This document shows positions 1 through 8,165 of a stretch of 64,000 bases of DNA, piece by piece. This DNA is from an uncultured Pelagibacteraceae bacterium (lineage in GTDB: Bacteria > Pseudomonadota > Alphaproteobacteria > Pelagibacterales > Pelagibacteraceae). The notes beneath the pieces are model-generated. The model saw nothing but the letters and a program-made list of their open reading frames with translations, did no database searches and was not told the origin of the DNA. Made by a program: the position numbers and the translations under genes. Within the stretch, counting starts at the first letter, position 1. The number at the start of each line of letters is the position of its first letter. The stretch is taken from contig CACDXO010000002.1 of assembly GCA_902556825.1 (NCBI GenBank), forward strand, positions 1 to 64,000, in the 5' to 3' direction.

Positions 1-1
1 T

Positions 2-493
2 ACTCAAACAAAAAGATATAAAAAAAATGTTGATGAAGCATATGATAATCTAGAACAAATTGTTATGTTCATAAAAGATTATGAAAATTTACAAAAACTT
101 TCATCTGAAGTTAAAGATCTAAAATATGAAATTAATAATAAAAACTATCAAAATTCAATTTCAATTATAGATAGCCTATTTGAAAAACTAAGTGAAATTT
201 CAGGCACAGAGGAATTTGCCAATAGATTAGATGATCTATATTCTTTAGTTGATAGTGAAGAAATAGATGAAAATAAAATCTCAGATGCAAGTTTAGAAGT
301 ATTTATTTTGTTTGATAAGGAAGTAATTTGGAGAAAAGATGCAGCGCAAAATTTAATGCCAGAACTTGAAAAATATAATGAGGTTATTAAAAATAATATT
401 GGTTTAAGGTTACAATCTCGTTTAACAAAAAAACAAGCTAAATTTGTTGCAAGTTGTAACTCTATTCACCGTGATATATCTTTAAATTTCTAA
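2..493 (+). CDS. Hypothetical helical protein, 5' end outside window
   Basis: The reading frame is open from the first bases of the window to the TAA at 491-493, so this is the C-terminal part (at least 163 residues) of a longer gene whose start lies upstream. An ATG at 65 could serve as an internal start but nothing favours it. The visible protein is rich in Lys, Glu, Asn and Leu and looks entirely alpha-helical, possibly coiled-coil. No signal peptide, membrane segment or catalytic motif is visible. It ends 9 bases before the MFS transporter gene and may share its transcript. I do not recognise the family. Confidence 0.6.
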   Translation, partial: TQTKRYKKNVDEAYDNLEQIVMFIKDYENLQKLSSEVKDLKYEINNKNYQNSISIIDSLFEKLSEISGTEEFANRLDDLYSLVDSEEIDENKISDASLEVFILFDKEVIWRKDAAQNLMPELEKYNEVIKNNIGLRLQSRLTKKQAKFVASCNSIHRDISLNF

Positions 494-502
494 TTTAAAT
501 AA

Positions 503-1717
503 ATGGAAAAAAATATTTTGCCGATTAAAAAAGCGGTTCTAATATTTTTTGTATTCGCTTGTGGATATTTTATATCTGCACTTTTAAGGGCAATTACAGC
601 AACTTTATCTCCTTTATTAACTTCAGAGTTTAATTTAAATGCTGGTGATCTAGGGTTATTAGCTGGTGGTTATTTTTTAGGATTTGCATCTATGCAAATA
701 CCTCTTGGATATTTACTTGATAAACATGGACCCAAAAAAGTTGTTTCATCCTTTTTATTAATTGCAATTATTGGTACAGGCGCTTTTGCTTTGTCACAAA
801 GTTTTTCTGGCTTACTTATATCAAGAATTTTAATTGGAGTTGGTGTTAGTGCATGTTTAATGGGACCTTTAACTGGTTATAGAATTTGGTTTGCAGATGA
901 ATACCAACAAAGAGCTAATGCATGGATGTTAATGGTACTTTCAATGGGTTTTGTTTTTTCAACATTGCCTGTTCAAATTTTATTACCAGTTATTGGTTGG
1001 AGATGGATATTTGGTTCTGTAGCTATTGTAATACTTCTTATTATAATTTTAACATTACTGTTTATTCCTTCATGGAAAAGTGAAGATAGTAAAGATGGAG
1101 AGAATGCAGGATCTTTATCAGATGTTTGGAAAAATAAATTTTTTAGAAGTACAATTCCTCTTGGCTTATTTAATTATGGAGGAATGGTTGCAATTCAAAC
1201 TTTATGGGCCGGGCCCTGGATGGTTAGAGTTACGGGATATACACCATTAGAGAGTGCAACAGGACTCTTTTGGATAAATATAACAATGTTAATTGCCTTT
1301 TTTATTTTTGGATACATTTTGCCTAAAATTACAAAACTTGGTCTTGAGTCGATGCGACTAATGAAGTTTGGACTACCAATTAGCTATTTATCATTACTTG
1401 TTATAATAATTTCGGGTGAAAATGCAGGCGCATTACATTTTACTATATATATACTTACTTCAATTGTACTAACTCTTACCCAGCCTGCTGTGGCTTTATC
1501 TTTTCCAACTAGTTTAGCTGGAAAATCACTCACATCATTTAATCTACTTATTTTTGTAGGCACTTTTATAATGCAATGGGGAATTGGTTTAGTAATTGAT
1601 TTTTCTCAATTTTTAGGAAAAGGGGAAATCCAAAGTTTTCAAATTTCTTTTACTGTTTATTTAATCATTTGTATTTTAAGTTATTCATATTTTATTATAA
1701 AAAATAAAAATGAATAA
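503..1717 (+). CDS. MFS transporter, substrate unknown
   Basis: A 404-residue protein of the major facilitator superfamily with about twelve hydrophobic segments. The conserved loop between segments 2 and 3 is visible as LLDKHGPKKV (residues 71-80), a good match to the MFS D-x-x-G-[RK] signature. A hydrophilic central loop near residues 190-210 separates two six-helix halves. It is an inner-membrane secondary carrier, and the sequence does not reveal the substrate or direction. The last codons overlap the start of the alpha/beta hydrolase gene by 8 bases, so the two are probably translationally coupled and might serve one substrate (inference). Confidence 0.85.
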   Translation: MEKNILPIKKAVLIFFVFACGYFISALLRAITATLSPLLTSEFNLNAGDLGLLAGGYFLGFASMQIPLGYLLDKHGPKKVVSSFLLIAIIGTGAFALSQSFSGLLISRILIGVGVSACLMGPLTGYRIWFADEYQQRANAWMLMVLSMGFVFSTLPVQILLPVIGWRWIFGSVAIVILLIIILTLLFIPSWKSEDSKDGENAGSLSDVWKNKFFRSTIPLGLFNYGGMVAIQTLWAGPWMVRVTGYTPLESATGLFWINITMLIAFFIFGYILPKITKLGLESMRLMKFGLPISYLSLLVIIISGENAGALHFTIYILTSIVLTLTQPAVALSFPTSLAGKSLTSFNLLIFVGTFIMQWGIGLVIDFSQFLGKGEIQSFQISFTVYLIICILSYSYFIIKNKNE

Positions 1718-2525
1718 AAAAAAAATGTATATTTTGTCTATAGTTGGTTTAGTAGTTTTAATTTACTTAATTATTTCATTGATATTATATAATTCTCAAA
1801 GAAGCTTATTATATCATCCAACAGAAAATAATTATTCTGGAGATATACTTACAGTTTCAGTAGAAAAAATTAAAATTAAAAATGATGATAATATTGAACT
1901 ACAAGCCTGGTACCATGAAAAAGATATAGAAAAATATAAAACTATCTTTTTTTTACATGGTAATGCGGGATCTTTAGAAAATAGAATACACAAAATTAAT
2001 CATTTTAATGACATGAATGTAAATTTTTTAATTATTTCTTGGAGAGGTTTTAGTGGTAATAAAGGTAAACCAACTGAAAATGGCCTTTATATAGACGCAA
2101 AGAGTGGGGTTGATTGGCTAAAAAATAAAGGAATTGATGAAGAAAATATTATTATTTATGGAGAGTCGTTAGGCACAGGTGTAGCTACTGAAATTGCACA
2201 AAAAAATAATTTTGCAGGAGTAATTTTAGAATCACCATTCACTTCGATGATAGCTGCTGCAAAATCTAAATATCCAATATTTCCTATCAAATTGCTTCTT
2301 AAAGATAAATATGAAAGCGATAAAAAGATTAAAAATATAAAATCTCCCATTTTAATTATGCACGGTGAGGTAGATAAAATAGTGCCATTTTGGATGGGGG
2401 AAAAATTATATGAATTAGCAAATCAACCCAAGTATTCATATTTTCCTAAATATGACGATCATATGATGGAATTTAATAAAGACTTAATTAACTCAATCAA
2501 TTTGTTTATTAAAAGTTTAAATTAA
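1710..2525 (+). CDS. Membrane-anchored alpha/beta hydrolase
   Basis: A 271-residue alpha/beta-hydrolase fold protein resembling the BEM46/YfhR type of serine hydrolase. Residues 6-28 form one hydrophobic segment, probably an uncleaved signal anchor that holds the catalytic domain outside the cytoplasm. The oxyanion region HGNAG is at residues 83-87, the nucleophile elbow GESLG at 151-155 (Ser153), and an acid (GEVDKIV) and a histidine (DDHMMEF) complete a plausible triad near residues 220 and 250. It overlaps the preceding transporter gene by 8 bases. The substrate is unknown; an esterase, lipase or thioesterase activity is possible. Confidence 0.8.
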   Translation: MNKKKMYILSIVGLVVLIYLIISLILYNSQRSLLYHPTENNYSGDILTVSVEKIKIKNDDNIELQAWYHEKDIEKYKTIFFLHGNAGSLENRIHKINHFNDMNVNFLIISWRGFSGNKGKPTENGLYIDAKSGVDWLKNKGIDEENIIIYGESLGTGVATEIAQKNNFAGVILESPFTSMIAAAKSKYPIFPIKLLLKDKYESDKKIKNIKSPILIMHGEVDKIVPFWMGEKLYELANQPKYSYFPKYDDHMMEFNKDLINSINLFIKSLN

Positions 2526-2574
2526 GACACAATCTCAACAAATAGTTTACTCAATTAATCAATAAAAAAATTGT

Positions 2575-3135
2575 GTGAGAAAATTATTAATTTTTTTATT
2601 TATTATCTTAACTTGTCAAAATTCTTTTGCTGAACCTAATAATTTAGAAAAAGAAGATTTTTTTTATATTGGAACAATGCAATCTTATAATAAAAATTTT
2701 ACATTATATTTTAAAACAAGAAGTAAGGCTGTACTAGCTAGAGGTGAGGAATTTAATTATATAACTGATTATCCTCAAGACTTATATATTTATAATAATC
2801 GTACTAAATCTGACGAGTCATTAATTTCTTATGACTGGTTTCCATCAAAAGCAAAACAAATAATAGAAAATTATGATTTTCCAGTATTTCCAGAAGATTT
2901 TGCATATTATTTATTAAACGATAATAATACTTTAATAATGGTAAGTGCCATTAAAAATATTAATGCTAATTTAGTTTTTGATATCTCTAAAAGAAATTTA
3001 AAAAGATATGATAAAAAAAATAGATTAGAGTTTATAATTTCATCAGTTGCAAAGAAATGCGGATATTTAAGTTTAGAGGAAAAGTATAACTGTAATTATT
3101 ATAAACCTTTAATTTCTAATAATTTAATTAATTAG
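2575..3135 (+). CDS. Hypothetical exported protein
   Basis: A 186-residue protein starting at GTG 2575, chosen because it immediately precedes a clear Sec signal peptide: two basic residues, a hydrophobic stretch and a cleavage-like SFA-EP site near residue 20. The mature part is polar, rich in Asn, Lys and Tyr, with two Cys near the C-terminus (KKCGYL and KYNCNY) that could form a disulfide in the periplasm. I recognise no domain. The 3' end overlaps the convergent ftsY gene by 8 bases. The non-ATG start and lack of a known family lower certainty about its exact limits, but the signal peptide argues for a real gene. Confidence 0.6.
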   Translation: MRKLLIFLFIILTCQNSFAEPNNLEKEDFFYIGTMQSYNKNFTLYFKTRSKAVLARGEEFNYITDYPQDLYIYNNRTKSDESLISYDWFPSKAKQIIENYDFPVFPEDFAYYLLNDNNTLIMVSAIKNINANLVFDISKRNLKRYDKKNRLEFIISSVAKKCGYLSLEEKYNCNYYKPLISNNLIN

Positions 3136-4045
3136 TTGTAATAAAAGCTTCAGCAAATTGTTCTGCTTTAAAAATTTGTAGATCATCTTCTTTTTCTCCC
3201 AAACCTAAAGCAATAATTGGTAATTTATATTTTTTTGCAATTGCAATTAAAATACCACCCTTTGCAGTTCCATCTAGTTTAGTCATAATTAATCCTGTTA
3301 TTGGAATTATCTTGTTAAATTCTTCGACTTGATTAATTACATTTTGTCCAGAAGTTGCATCTAAAACTAATAAAACTTCGTGAGGAGCATTTGGATCAAT
3401 TTTTTTTGTTACATTTGCAATTTTTTTATATTCTTCCATTAAATTTTTTTTATTTTGTAGTCTTCCTGCGGTATCTATTAAGACATGTGTAAATTGATTT
3501 TTTAATGCTTCATCAACTGCTTTATATGCAACAGATGCAGGGTCAGAACCTTGTGAAGATTTGATGATTTCTACATCTATTTTTTTTGCCCAATTTTCTA
3601 ATTGTTCAATTGCCGCGGCTCTAAAAGTATCTGATGCTGAAAAAATAACTTTGTTATTATTAGATTTTAATATTTTACCTATTTTCCCTATTGTGGTTGT
3701 TTTTCCAACTCCATTAACTCCTGAAATAAGAATAGCATTTAAATTATTTGTATTTTTAAAAAAATTTTCATTTTCTAACGGAGACATTAAATCAATTATA
3801 TAATTTTTAAGAATTAAATTAATTTCATCAACTTTATTTTTATTTGGATCAATTTTTTTTCCAGAAATTATATTTCTAATTTCTTCAGATGCTGCTACAC
3901 CAACATCAGATTGAATTAAAAAATCTTCTATTTCATTAAGTGTCCTATCATCAATTTCTTTTTTTATAATTATTTCTTTAAGGCCAGATGTAAAAGTAGA
4001 AGCACTTTTTTTAAATCCTAATTTAAATTTCTCAAAAATACCCAT
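3128..4045 (-). CDS. ftsY: Signal recognition particle receptor FtsY
   Basis: A 305-residue SRP GTPase, the membrane-associated receptor that docks the ribosome-nascent chain-SRP complex at the Sec translocon. It has an N-terminal helical region and the G-domain motifs GVNGVGKTTT (G1), DTFRAAA (G2 region), DTAGR (G3) and TKLDGTAKGG (G4). It lacks the long acidic A domain of E. coli FtsY, as is usual in many alphaproteobacteria. It follows dapF with a one-base TAATG overlap, so the pair is translationally coupled. In many alphaproteobacteria the order is dapF-mtaB-ftsY; the methylthiotransferase gene mtaB is absent here. Its partner gene ffh starts about 1 kb away on the other strand. Confidence 0.95.
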   Translation of the reverse strand: MGIFEKFKLGFKKSASTFTSGLKEIIIKKEIDDRTLNEIEDFLIQSDVGVAASEEIRNIISGKKIDPNKNKVDEINLILKNYIIDLMSPLENENFFKNTNNLNAILISGVNGVGKTTTIGKIGKILKSNNNKVIFSASDTFRAAAIEQLENWAKKIDVEIIKSSQGSDPASVAYKAVDEALKNQFTHVLIDTAGRLQNKKNLMEEYKKIANVTKKIDPNAPHEVLLVLDATSGQNVINQVEEFNKIIPITGLIMTKLDGTAKGGILIAIAKKYKLPIIALGLGEKEDDLQIFKAEQFAEAFITTN

Positions 4046-4863
4046 TATAATTTTATTTTAATTTCCTTAATATCTGAAACTGGACCTGTCATAGAAATAA
4101 TTCCATCATATTCAATATTTAAAAAACCTTCTTTGAAATAAATATTGTTATTATTACCAGAAATTTTTTTTTCAAAAGCAACAACACCAGTTGCGCAAGC
4201 AGCTGTTCCACATGCTTTAGTCAATCCCGCTCCACGTTCCCACACATTTACCAAGATGTTATTGTCATCTTTTATTTGAGCAAATGTAACATTTATTTTT
4301 TCTGGGAATAATTCATGATTTTCAATTAATGGTCCGATTTGTTTTAAGTTATATTTAAAACAATCGTCAACAAAAAAAACTATGTGTGGATTTCCAACAT
4401 TTAATGCATAACCATTTTTAAATTCTTCATTTTCAATTTTTAAGTTTATATTTTTATGATCTATATTTTTTGATAAAGGAATTTTTTGCCAACTAAAAAT
4501 AGGATCACCCATTACAATTCTAACACTATTTTCAGAAATTTTTTGAGCTTTTAAAACTCTATTACCAGCTAATACTGCAGCATGTTCAATTTTTTTTTCA
4601 TCACATATAAGTTTTGCAACACATCTACTTCCATTACCGCAAGCTTCAACTTCTTCTCCATCAGAATTATATATTGTAATTGGAATATAATTAGGAGCTT
4701 GAGGATCTGTCTCATCAAGAAATATTAACTGGTCAAAACCAACATTATTTCTTTTTCCTAACTCAATAATTTTTTCTTTAACAATAGAAATTGGATTTTT
4801 TCTTCTATCAATGATAACAAAATCATTTCCTAGACCGTCCATTTTAAATGCTTTGAATTCCAT
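4045..4863 (-). CDS. dapF: Diaminopimelate epimerase
   Basis: A 272-residue epimerase that converts LL- to meso-diaminopimelate for lysine and peptidoglycan synthesis in the cytoplasm. Both catalytic cysteines are visible, in EACGNGSRC (N-terminal half) and KACGTAACATG (C-terminal half), and the length is normal for the family. The start MEFKAFKMDGLGNDF matches the conserved DapF N-terminus. It is transcribed divergently from the ffh leader and is followed directly by ftsY with a one-base overlap. Confidence 0.95.
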   Translation of the reverse strand: MEFKAFKMDGLGNDFVIIDRRKNPISIVKEKIIELGKRNNVGFDQLIFLDETDPQAPNYIPITIYNSDGEEVEACGNGSRCVAKLICDEKKIEHAAVLAGNRVLKAQKISENSVRIVMGDPIFSWQKIPLSKNIDHKNINLKIENEEFKNGYALNVGNPHIVFFVDDCFKYNLKQIGPLIENHELFPEKINVTFAQIKDDNNILVNVWERGAGLTKACGTAACATGVVAFEKKISGNNNNIYFKEGFLNIEYDGIISMTGPVSDIKEIKIKL

Positions 4864-4902
4864 ATAATAATATTTAACTTATTTATTGACTTTTTGAACC
4901 TC

Positions 4903-4908
4903 TATTAT
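4903..4908 (+). promoter_or_regulatory. Probable -10 element of ffh leader promoter
   Basis: TATTAT matches the sigma-70 -10 consensus at five of six positions. A start about 6-7 bases downstream would fall at 4914-4915, essentially the first base of the structured leader (P1 begins at 4913), which supports the call. The -35 is weak: TTATTT at 18-base spacing. A better-looking TTGACT at 4886-4891 sits too close. Confidence 0.45.
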
Positions 4909-4912
4909 AGTT

Positions 4913-5004
4913 TATCGCAGTTTCCGCAAAATAAGCAATTTGCGGTGTCTTTGGCAACAAAGAGATCGACACCAGTCTGCGAGGGTTCGCCCACTGGTGC
5001 GATA
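4913..5004 (+). ncRNA. ffh leader: four-way-junction structured RNA, likely cis-regulatory
   Basis: This 92-base, locally GC-rich segment folds into a near-perfect cloverleaf. P1 pairs TATCGCA (4913-4919) with TGCGATA (4998-5004). Arm A is CCGCAAA/TTTGCGG (4924-4945). Arm B is TGTC/GACA (4946-4949 with 4968-4971) capped by TTTG-GCAA-CAAA, a GNRA tetraloop. Arm C is CCAGT/ACTGG (4972-4976 with 4993-4997) with a six-base bulge and GGG-TTCG-CCC, a UUCG tetraloop. Arms A, B, C and the 3' strand of P1 follow with no unpaired base between them. It ends 16 bases before the ffh ATG. A comparative-genomics study of Ca. P. ubique reported a candidate cis-regulatory RNA before the SRP protein gene; this is probably that element. 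It lacks the 4.5S SRP RNA tip sequence. Confidence 0.75.
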
Positions 5005-5020
5005 GCTGCTGGATGTAAAT

Positions 5021-6379
5021 ATGTTTGAAAATTTGACAAATAAATTTGAAGAAGTTTTTTCTTCTCTAAAAAAAGCTCCATCACTTGATGAAAAACAAGT
5101 TGATGAGGGGCTTAGAGGCATAAGACAAGCTTTATTAGAAGCAGATGTAACCTTAGATGTTGCAAAACAATTCATTGAAAATGTTAAACCAAAAGCTTTA
5201 GGTCAAGAAATAATTAGATCTACTTCACCAGGGCAAATGGTGGTTAAAATAGTTTATGACGAGTTAGTAAAATTGCTTGGTGAAAAAAATGAAGATATAA
5301 ATTTAAATGCGGTTCCACCTGTTCCAATGATGTTAGTAGGACTTCAAGGTTCAGGAAAAACAACCACAACTGCAAAATTAGCAAAATTTTTAGAAAAAAA
5401 TAAAAAAAAGAAAATTATGATGGTTAGTCTTGACGTTTATAGACCAGCCGCTCAAGAACAACTTAAATCTCTTGGTGAACAAAATAATATTTTAACATTA
5501 CCAATTATTGAGGGACAACTACCAGCAGATATTTGCAGAAGAGCAATTAGTGCAGCAAACTTAAATGGAGCAGAAATAATTTTATTTGATACTGCAGGAC
5601 GGACTCAAATTGATATTCAAATGATGAGTGAGATTAAGCAAATAGAAAGTATAATTAAACCAACAGAAACATTTCTTGTTGCTGATTCTTTAACAGGACA
5701 AGTTGCTGCTGAAGTAGCAAAAGAATTTAAAAATACAGTTAACCTTACCGGTATTGTTTTAACAAGAGCGGATGGTGATGCCAGAGGAGGAGCGGCAGTA
5801 AGTATGAAATATGTTTCAAATGTTCCTATTAAGTTTTTAGGTATTGGAGAAAAAATTGAAAATTTAGAAGTTTTTCATCCTGATAGAATTGCAAACAGAA
5901 TTCTTGGCATGGGAGATATTGTATCTCTTGTAGAAAAAGCATCTCAAGATTTAAGTGAAGAAAATTTAAAGAAGACTGAAGAAAATTTAAAAAAAGGTAG
6001 TTTTTCGATGGAGGATTATTTAACCCAGTTAAGACAAATGAAAAAAATGGGAGGAATTGAAGGTATTATGTCTTTTCTTCCTGGCGTTTCAAAAATAAAA
6101 TCTCAAATGGATCAAGCTGGAGTAGATGAATCAATTATTTCTCAAAATGAAGCGATAATTTTATCTATGACAAAAAAAGAACGAGAGAACCCAAAAATTA
6201 TTGATGGTTCTAGAAGAAAAAGAATTGCTAATGGCTCTGGAACAGATGTAGCCACTATCAATAAATTGTTAAAACAATTTAAAATGATGTCTGAAATGAT
6301 GAAAAAGATGTCAAAAGGAAACTTGAAAGGTATGACAGACAAAGGAATACCTCCAGAGCTTTTTAATCAACTAAAATAA
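5021..6379 (+). CDS. ffh: Signal recognition particle protein Ffh
   Basis: A 452-residue SRP54 GTPase that binds signal peptides and 4.5S RNA and delivers nascent membrane proteins to FtsY. It shows an N-terminal helical N domain, G-domain motifs GLQGSGKTTTT, DTAGRTQ and TRADGDARGG, and from about residue 300 a methionine-rich M domain (clusters such as FKMMSEMMKKMSK). The length is normal. The start ATG 5021 lies 16 bases after the structured leader; only a weak GGA at 5011-5013 could act as ribosome binding site, so the leader itself may set translation efficiency (inference). It heads the operon with rpsP, trmD and rplS. Confidence 0.97.
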   Translation: MFENLTNKFEEVFSSLKKAPSLDEKQVDEGLRGIRQALLEADVTLDVAKQFIENVKPKALGQEIIRSTSPGQMVVKIVYDELVKLLGEKNEDINLNAVPPVPMMLVGLQGSGKTTTTAKLAKFLEKNKKKKIMMVSLDVYRPAAQEQLKSLGEQNNILTLPIIEGQLPADICRRAISAANLNGAEIILFDTAGRTQIDIQMMSEIKQIESIIKPTETFLVADSLTGQVAAEVAKEFKNTVNLTGIVLTRADGDARGGAAVSMKYVSNVPIKFLGIGEKIENLEVFHPDRIANRILGMGDIVSLVEKASQDLSEENLKKTEENLKKGSFSMEDYLTQLRQMKKMGGIEGIMSFLPGVSKIKSQMDQAGVDESIISQNEAIILSMTKKERENPKIIDGSRRKRIANGSGTDVATINKLLKQFKMMSEMMKKMSKGNLKGMTDKGIPPELFNQLK

Positions 6380-6393
6380 TAAAAGGAGAATGA

Positions 6394-6912
6394 ATGTTAA
6401 AACTTAGATTATCTATGGGCGGAACAAAAAAAAGGCCCGTATATAAAATTGTAGTAGCGGATAGCCGTTTTGCAAGAGATGGGAGATTTATTGAAAAACT
6501 TGGATTTTTTAATCCCTTATTACCAAAAGAAAAAAAAGAAAGAGTTGGGCTAGAAGAGGAAAGGATTAAGTATTGGTTAAGTCAAGGAGCTCAACCCACA
6601 ACAAGAGTTGCAAGAATTCTTGGTGAAAACAAAATGATGGAAATGCCTGCGAAAGGAAACAATCCTCTCAAAGCTATACCAAAAAAAGATAGAAAAAAAG
6701 AAGGAGATGAAGCCAAAAGTGATGCCTCAGCTGACGCTCCAAAAGCAGAAGAGAAAAAAGTTGAAGCTCCAAAAGCAGAAGAGAAAAAAGCTGACGCTCC
6801 AAAAGCAGAAGAGAAAAAAGTTGAAGCTCCAAAAGCAGAAGAAAAAAAAGTTGAAGCTCCAAAAGCAGAAGAGAAAAAAGTTGAAGCTCCAAAAACAGAA
6901 GAAAAAAAATAA
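6394..6912 (+). CDS. rpsP: Ribosomal protein S16 with repeat tail
   Basis: Residues 1-85 or so are a normal bacterial S16 ([15 protein letters not shown] start, [14 protein letters not shown], and the [10 protein letters not shown] core), a 30S assembly protein. S16 usually ends around 80-100 residues; this one runs to 172. The extra part is a basic linker followed by six copies of a 10-residue [10 protein letters not shown]-type repeat that ends the protein. A good Shine-Dalgarno AAGGAG (6383-6388) precedes the ATG. The gene sits between ffh and trmD with only two bases to trmD; the usual rimM between them is missing. The tail is probably disordered and solvent-exposed. Confidence 0.95.
   Translation: MLKLRLSMGGTKKRPVYKIVVADSRFARDGRFIEKLGFFNPLLPKEKKERVGLEEERIKYWLSQGAQPTTRVARILGENKMMEMPAKGNNPLKAIPKKDRKKEGDEAKSDASADAPKAEEKKVEAPKAEEKKADAPKAEEKKVEAPKAEEKKVEAPKAEEKKVEAPKTEEKK
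6731..6910 (+). repeat. Six tandem 30-bp units inside rpsP
   Basis: Exact 30-base periodicity with units starting at 6731, 6761, 6791, 6821, 6851 and 6881. Each encodes a ten-residue APKAEEKK plus VE or AD. Units differ by only a few substitutions and the final one contains Thr for Ala and runs into the stop. Because 30 is a multiple of three, copy number can change without disturbing the frame. Confidence 0.95.
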
Positions 6913-6914
6913 AA

Positions 6915-7601
6915 ATGTTTCTTGCTCGAATATTTACACTTTATCCAGAATTTTTTCCTGGACCATTGGGAAAAGGTTTATATGGCAAAGCACTATCTGA
7001 AAAAATATGGAAACTAGATACAGTAAATATTAGAGACTATGCAACCGATAAGCATAAGACTGTAGATGATACTACTTATGGTGGAGGTTCTGGAATGTTA
7101 ATTAAACCAGATGTTCTTGCAAACTCTTTAGACTCAAATTTAAATTCTAACGAAAAAATAATTTATTTAAGTCCGAAAGGAAAATTATTTAATCAAGAAT
7201 TAGCAAAAAAACTTTGTAAAGAGAAAACTATTAATTTAATATGTGGACATTTTGAAGGTGTTGATCAAAGAGTTATTGAATCTAGAAATATAGAAGAAGT
7301 AAGCATAGGTGACTTTATTTTATCTGGTGGAGAAAGTGCAGCATTTGTGATGTTAGACTCGATTATAAGATTATTACCTGGAGTTCTTGGAAATGAAATA
7401 TCAGTTGAAGAAGAAAGCTTTGAGAATGGACTTTTAGAGTATCCACAATATACAAAACCTCAAATTTGGGAGAAAAAAACAGTTCCAGATGTATTATTAT
7501 CAGGAGATCATGCGAAAATTAAAGACTGGCGTTTATCTCAATCTGAGGCTATAACACGCGACCGAAGGCCAGATTTGTGGCAAAAATATAAAAAGAATTA
7601 A
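6915..7601 (+). CDS. trmD: tRNA (guanine-37-N1)-methyltransferase TrmD
   Basis: A 228-residue SPOUT methyltransferase that makes m1G37 in tRNAs reading CNN codons, preventing +1 frameshifting. The deep trefoil-knot motifs are visible: [12 protein letters not shown] and [13 protein letters not shown] for S-adenosylmethionine binding, and a C-terminal helical part containing [18 protein letters not shown]. It starts two bases after rpsP and is followed 16 bases later by rplS, as in the classical rpsP-rimM-trmD-rplS operon but without rimM. Confidence 0.97.
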   Translation: MFLARIFTLYPEFFPGPLGKGLYGKALSEKIWKLDTVNIRDYATDKHKTVDDTTYGGGSGMLIKPDVLANSLDSNLNSNEKIIYLSPKGKLFNQELAKKLCKEKTINLICGHFEGVDQRVIESRNIEEVSIGDFILSGGESAAFVMLDSIIRLLPGVLGNEISVEEESFENGLLEYPQYTKPQIWEKKTVPDVLLSGDHAKIKDWRLSQSEAITRDRRPDLWQKYKKN

Positions 7602-7617
7602 TTTGATAAACTTAAAC

Positions 7618-8154
7618 ATGAAAACGATAGAAGAAATCAACATAGCAAACGTAAAGAAAATTTCTGCAGAAAAAAAACTTCCGGATTTTTTCCCTGGAGA
7701 TATTATTAAGGTTGGAGTTAAAATTACGGAAGGAAAAAGAGATAGAATTCAATACTTTGAAGGCATTTGTATAGCTAAAAAAAATAGAGATTTAAATTCA
7801 TCATTTACTGTAAGGAAAATATCTTTTGGAGAGGGTGTTGAAAGAACTTTTGCTTTATATAGTCCAATTGTAGATTCAATAAAAGTTATTAGATCTGGAA
7901 AAGTCAGAAGAGCAAAGCTTTACTATTTAAGAGATCGAACAGGAAAATCAGCTAGAATTACAGAAAAAATAAAAAAGAAAATAGGAATTGATGTTGAATC
8001 AAAACCTGAAGGGGTTACTGAAGAAAATCTAGCACCAGTTGTTAAAGAAAAAACAGCTGACAAAACAGTAATTACCGAAGATAAACCTGAAGCTCCTAAA
8101 GCTGAAACAACAAAAGAAGAAATTAAAAAAGATACTCCTAAAGAAAAAAAATAA
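7618..8154 (+). CDS. rplS: Ribosomal protein L19 with charged C-terminal tail
   Basis: The L19 core is clear ([46 protein letters not shown]), located at the 30S-50S interface. I choose ATG 7618, giving 178 residues; a TTG at 7603 would add five residues but L19 N-termini normally begin near MKTIEEIN. The core ends around residue 120. The remaining 55-60 residues form a low-complexity Lys/Glu/Pro/Thr tail containing EAPKAE, strikingly like the repeat unit of S16 in the same operon. Such a tail is not typical of L19 and is probably disordered. Confidence 0.93.
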   Translation: MKTIEEINIANVKKISAEKKLPDFFPGDIIKVGVKITEGKRDRIQYFEGICIAKKNRDLNSSFTVRKISFGEGVERTFALYSPIVDSIKVIRSGKVRRAKLYYLRDRTGKSARITEKIKKKIGIDVESKPEGVTEENLAPVVKEKTADKTVITEDKPEAPKAETTKEEIKKDTPKEKK

Positions 8155-8165
8155 TTTTTTTCTAA

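Noticed and set aside
4913-5004. 4.5S SRP RNA gene or a tRNA gene, given its position before ffh and cloverleaf shape
   Set aside because: It lacks the conserved SRP RNA tip (GGAA-type loop with flanking internal loops) and the long rod shape. Arm lengths, absence of a TTCRANNC T-loop and of a 7-base anticodon loop exclude a tRNA.
4912-5175. An 87-codon reading frame on the minus strand across the ffh leader
   Set aside because: It lies opposite the structured leader and the ffh start, has no family resemblance, and is explained by the locally GC-richer sequence.
6731-6910. Possible CRISPR array from 30-bp repeats
   Set aside because: The units are directly adjacent without spacers and are in frame with S16.
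6674-7000. Long Leu-rich and Lys/Gln-rich reading frames in other frames over the rpsP repeats
   Set aside because: The 30-bp periodicity keeps other frames open; the resulting sequences are pure repeats without starts or neighbours that support translation.
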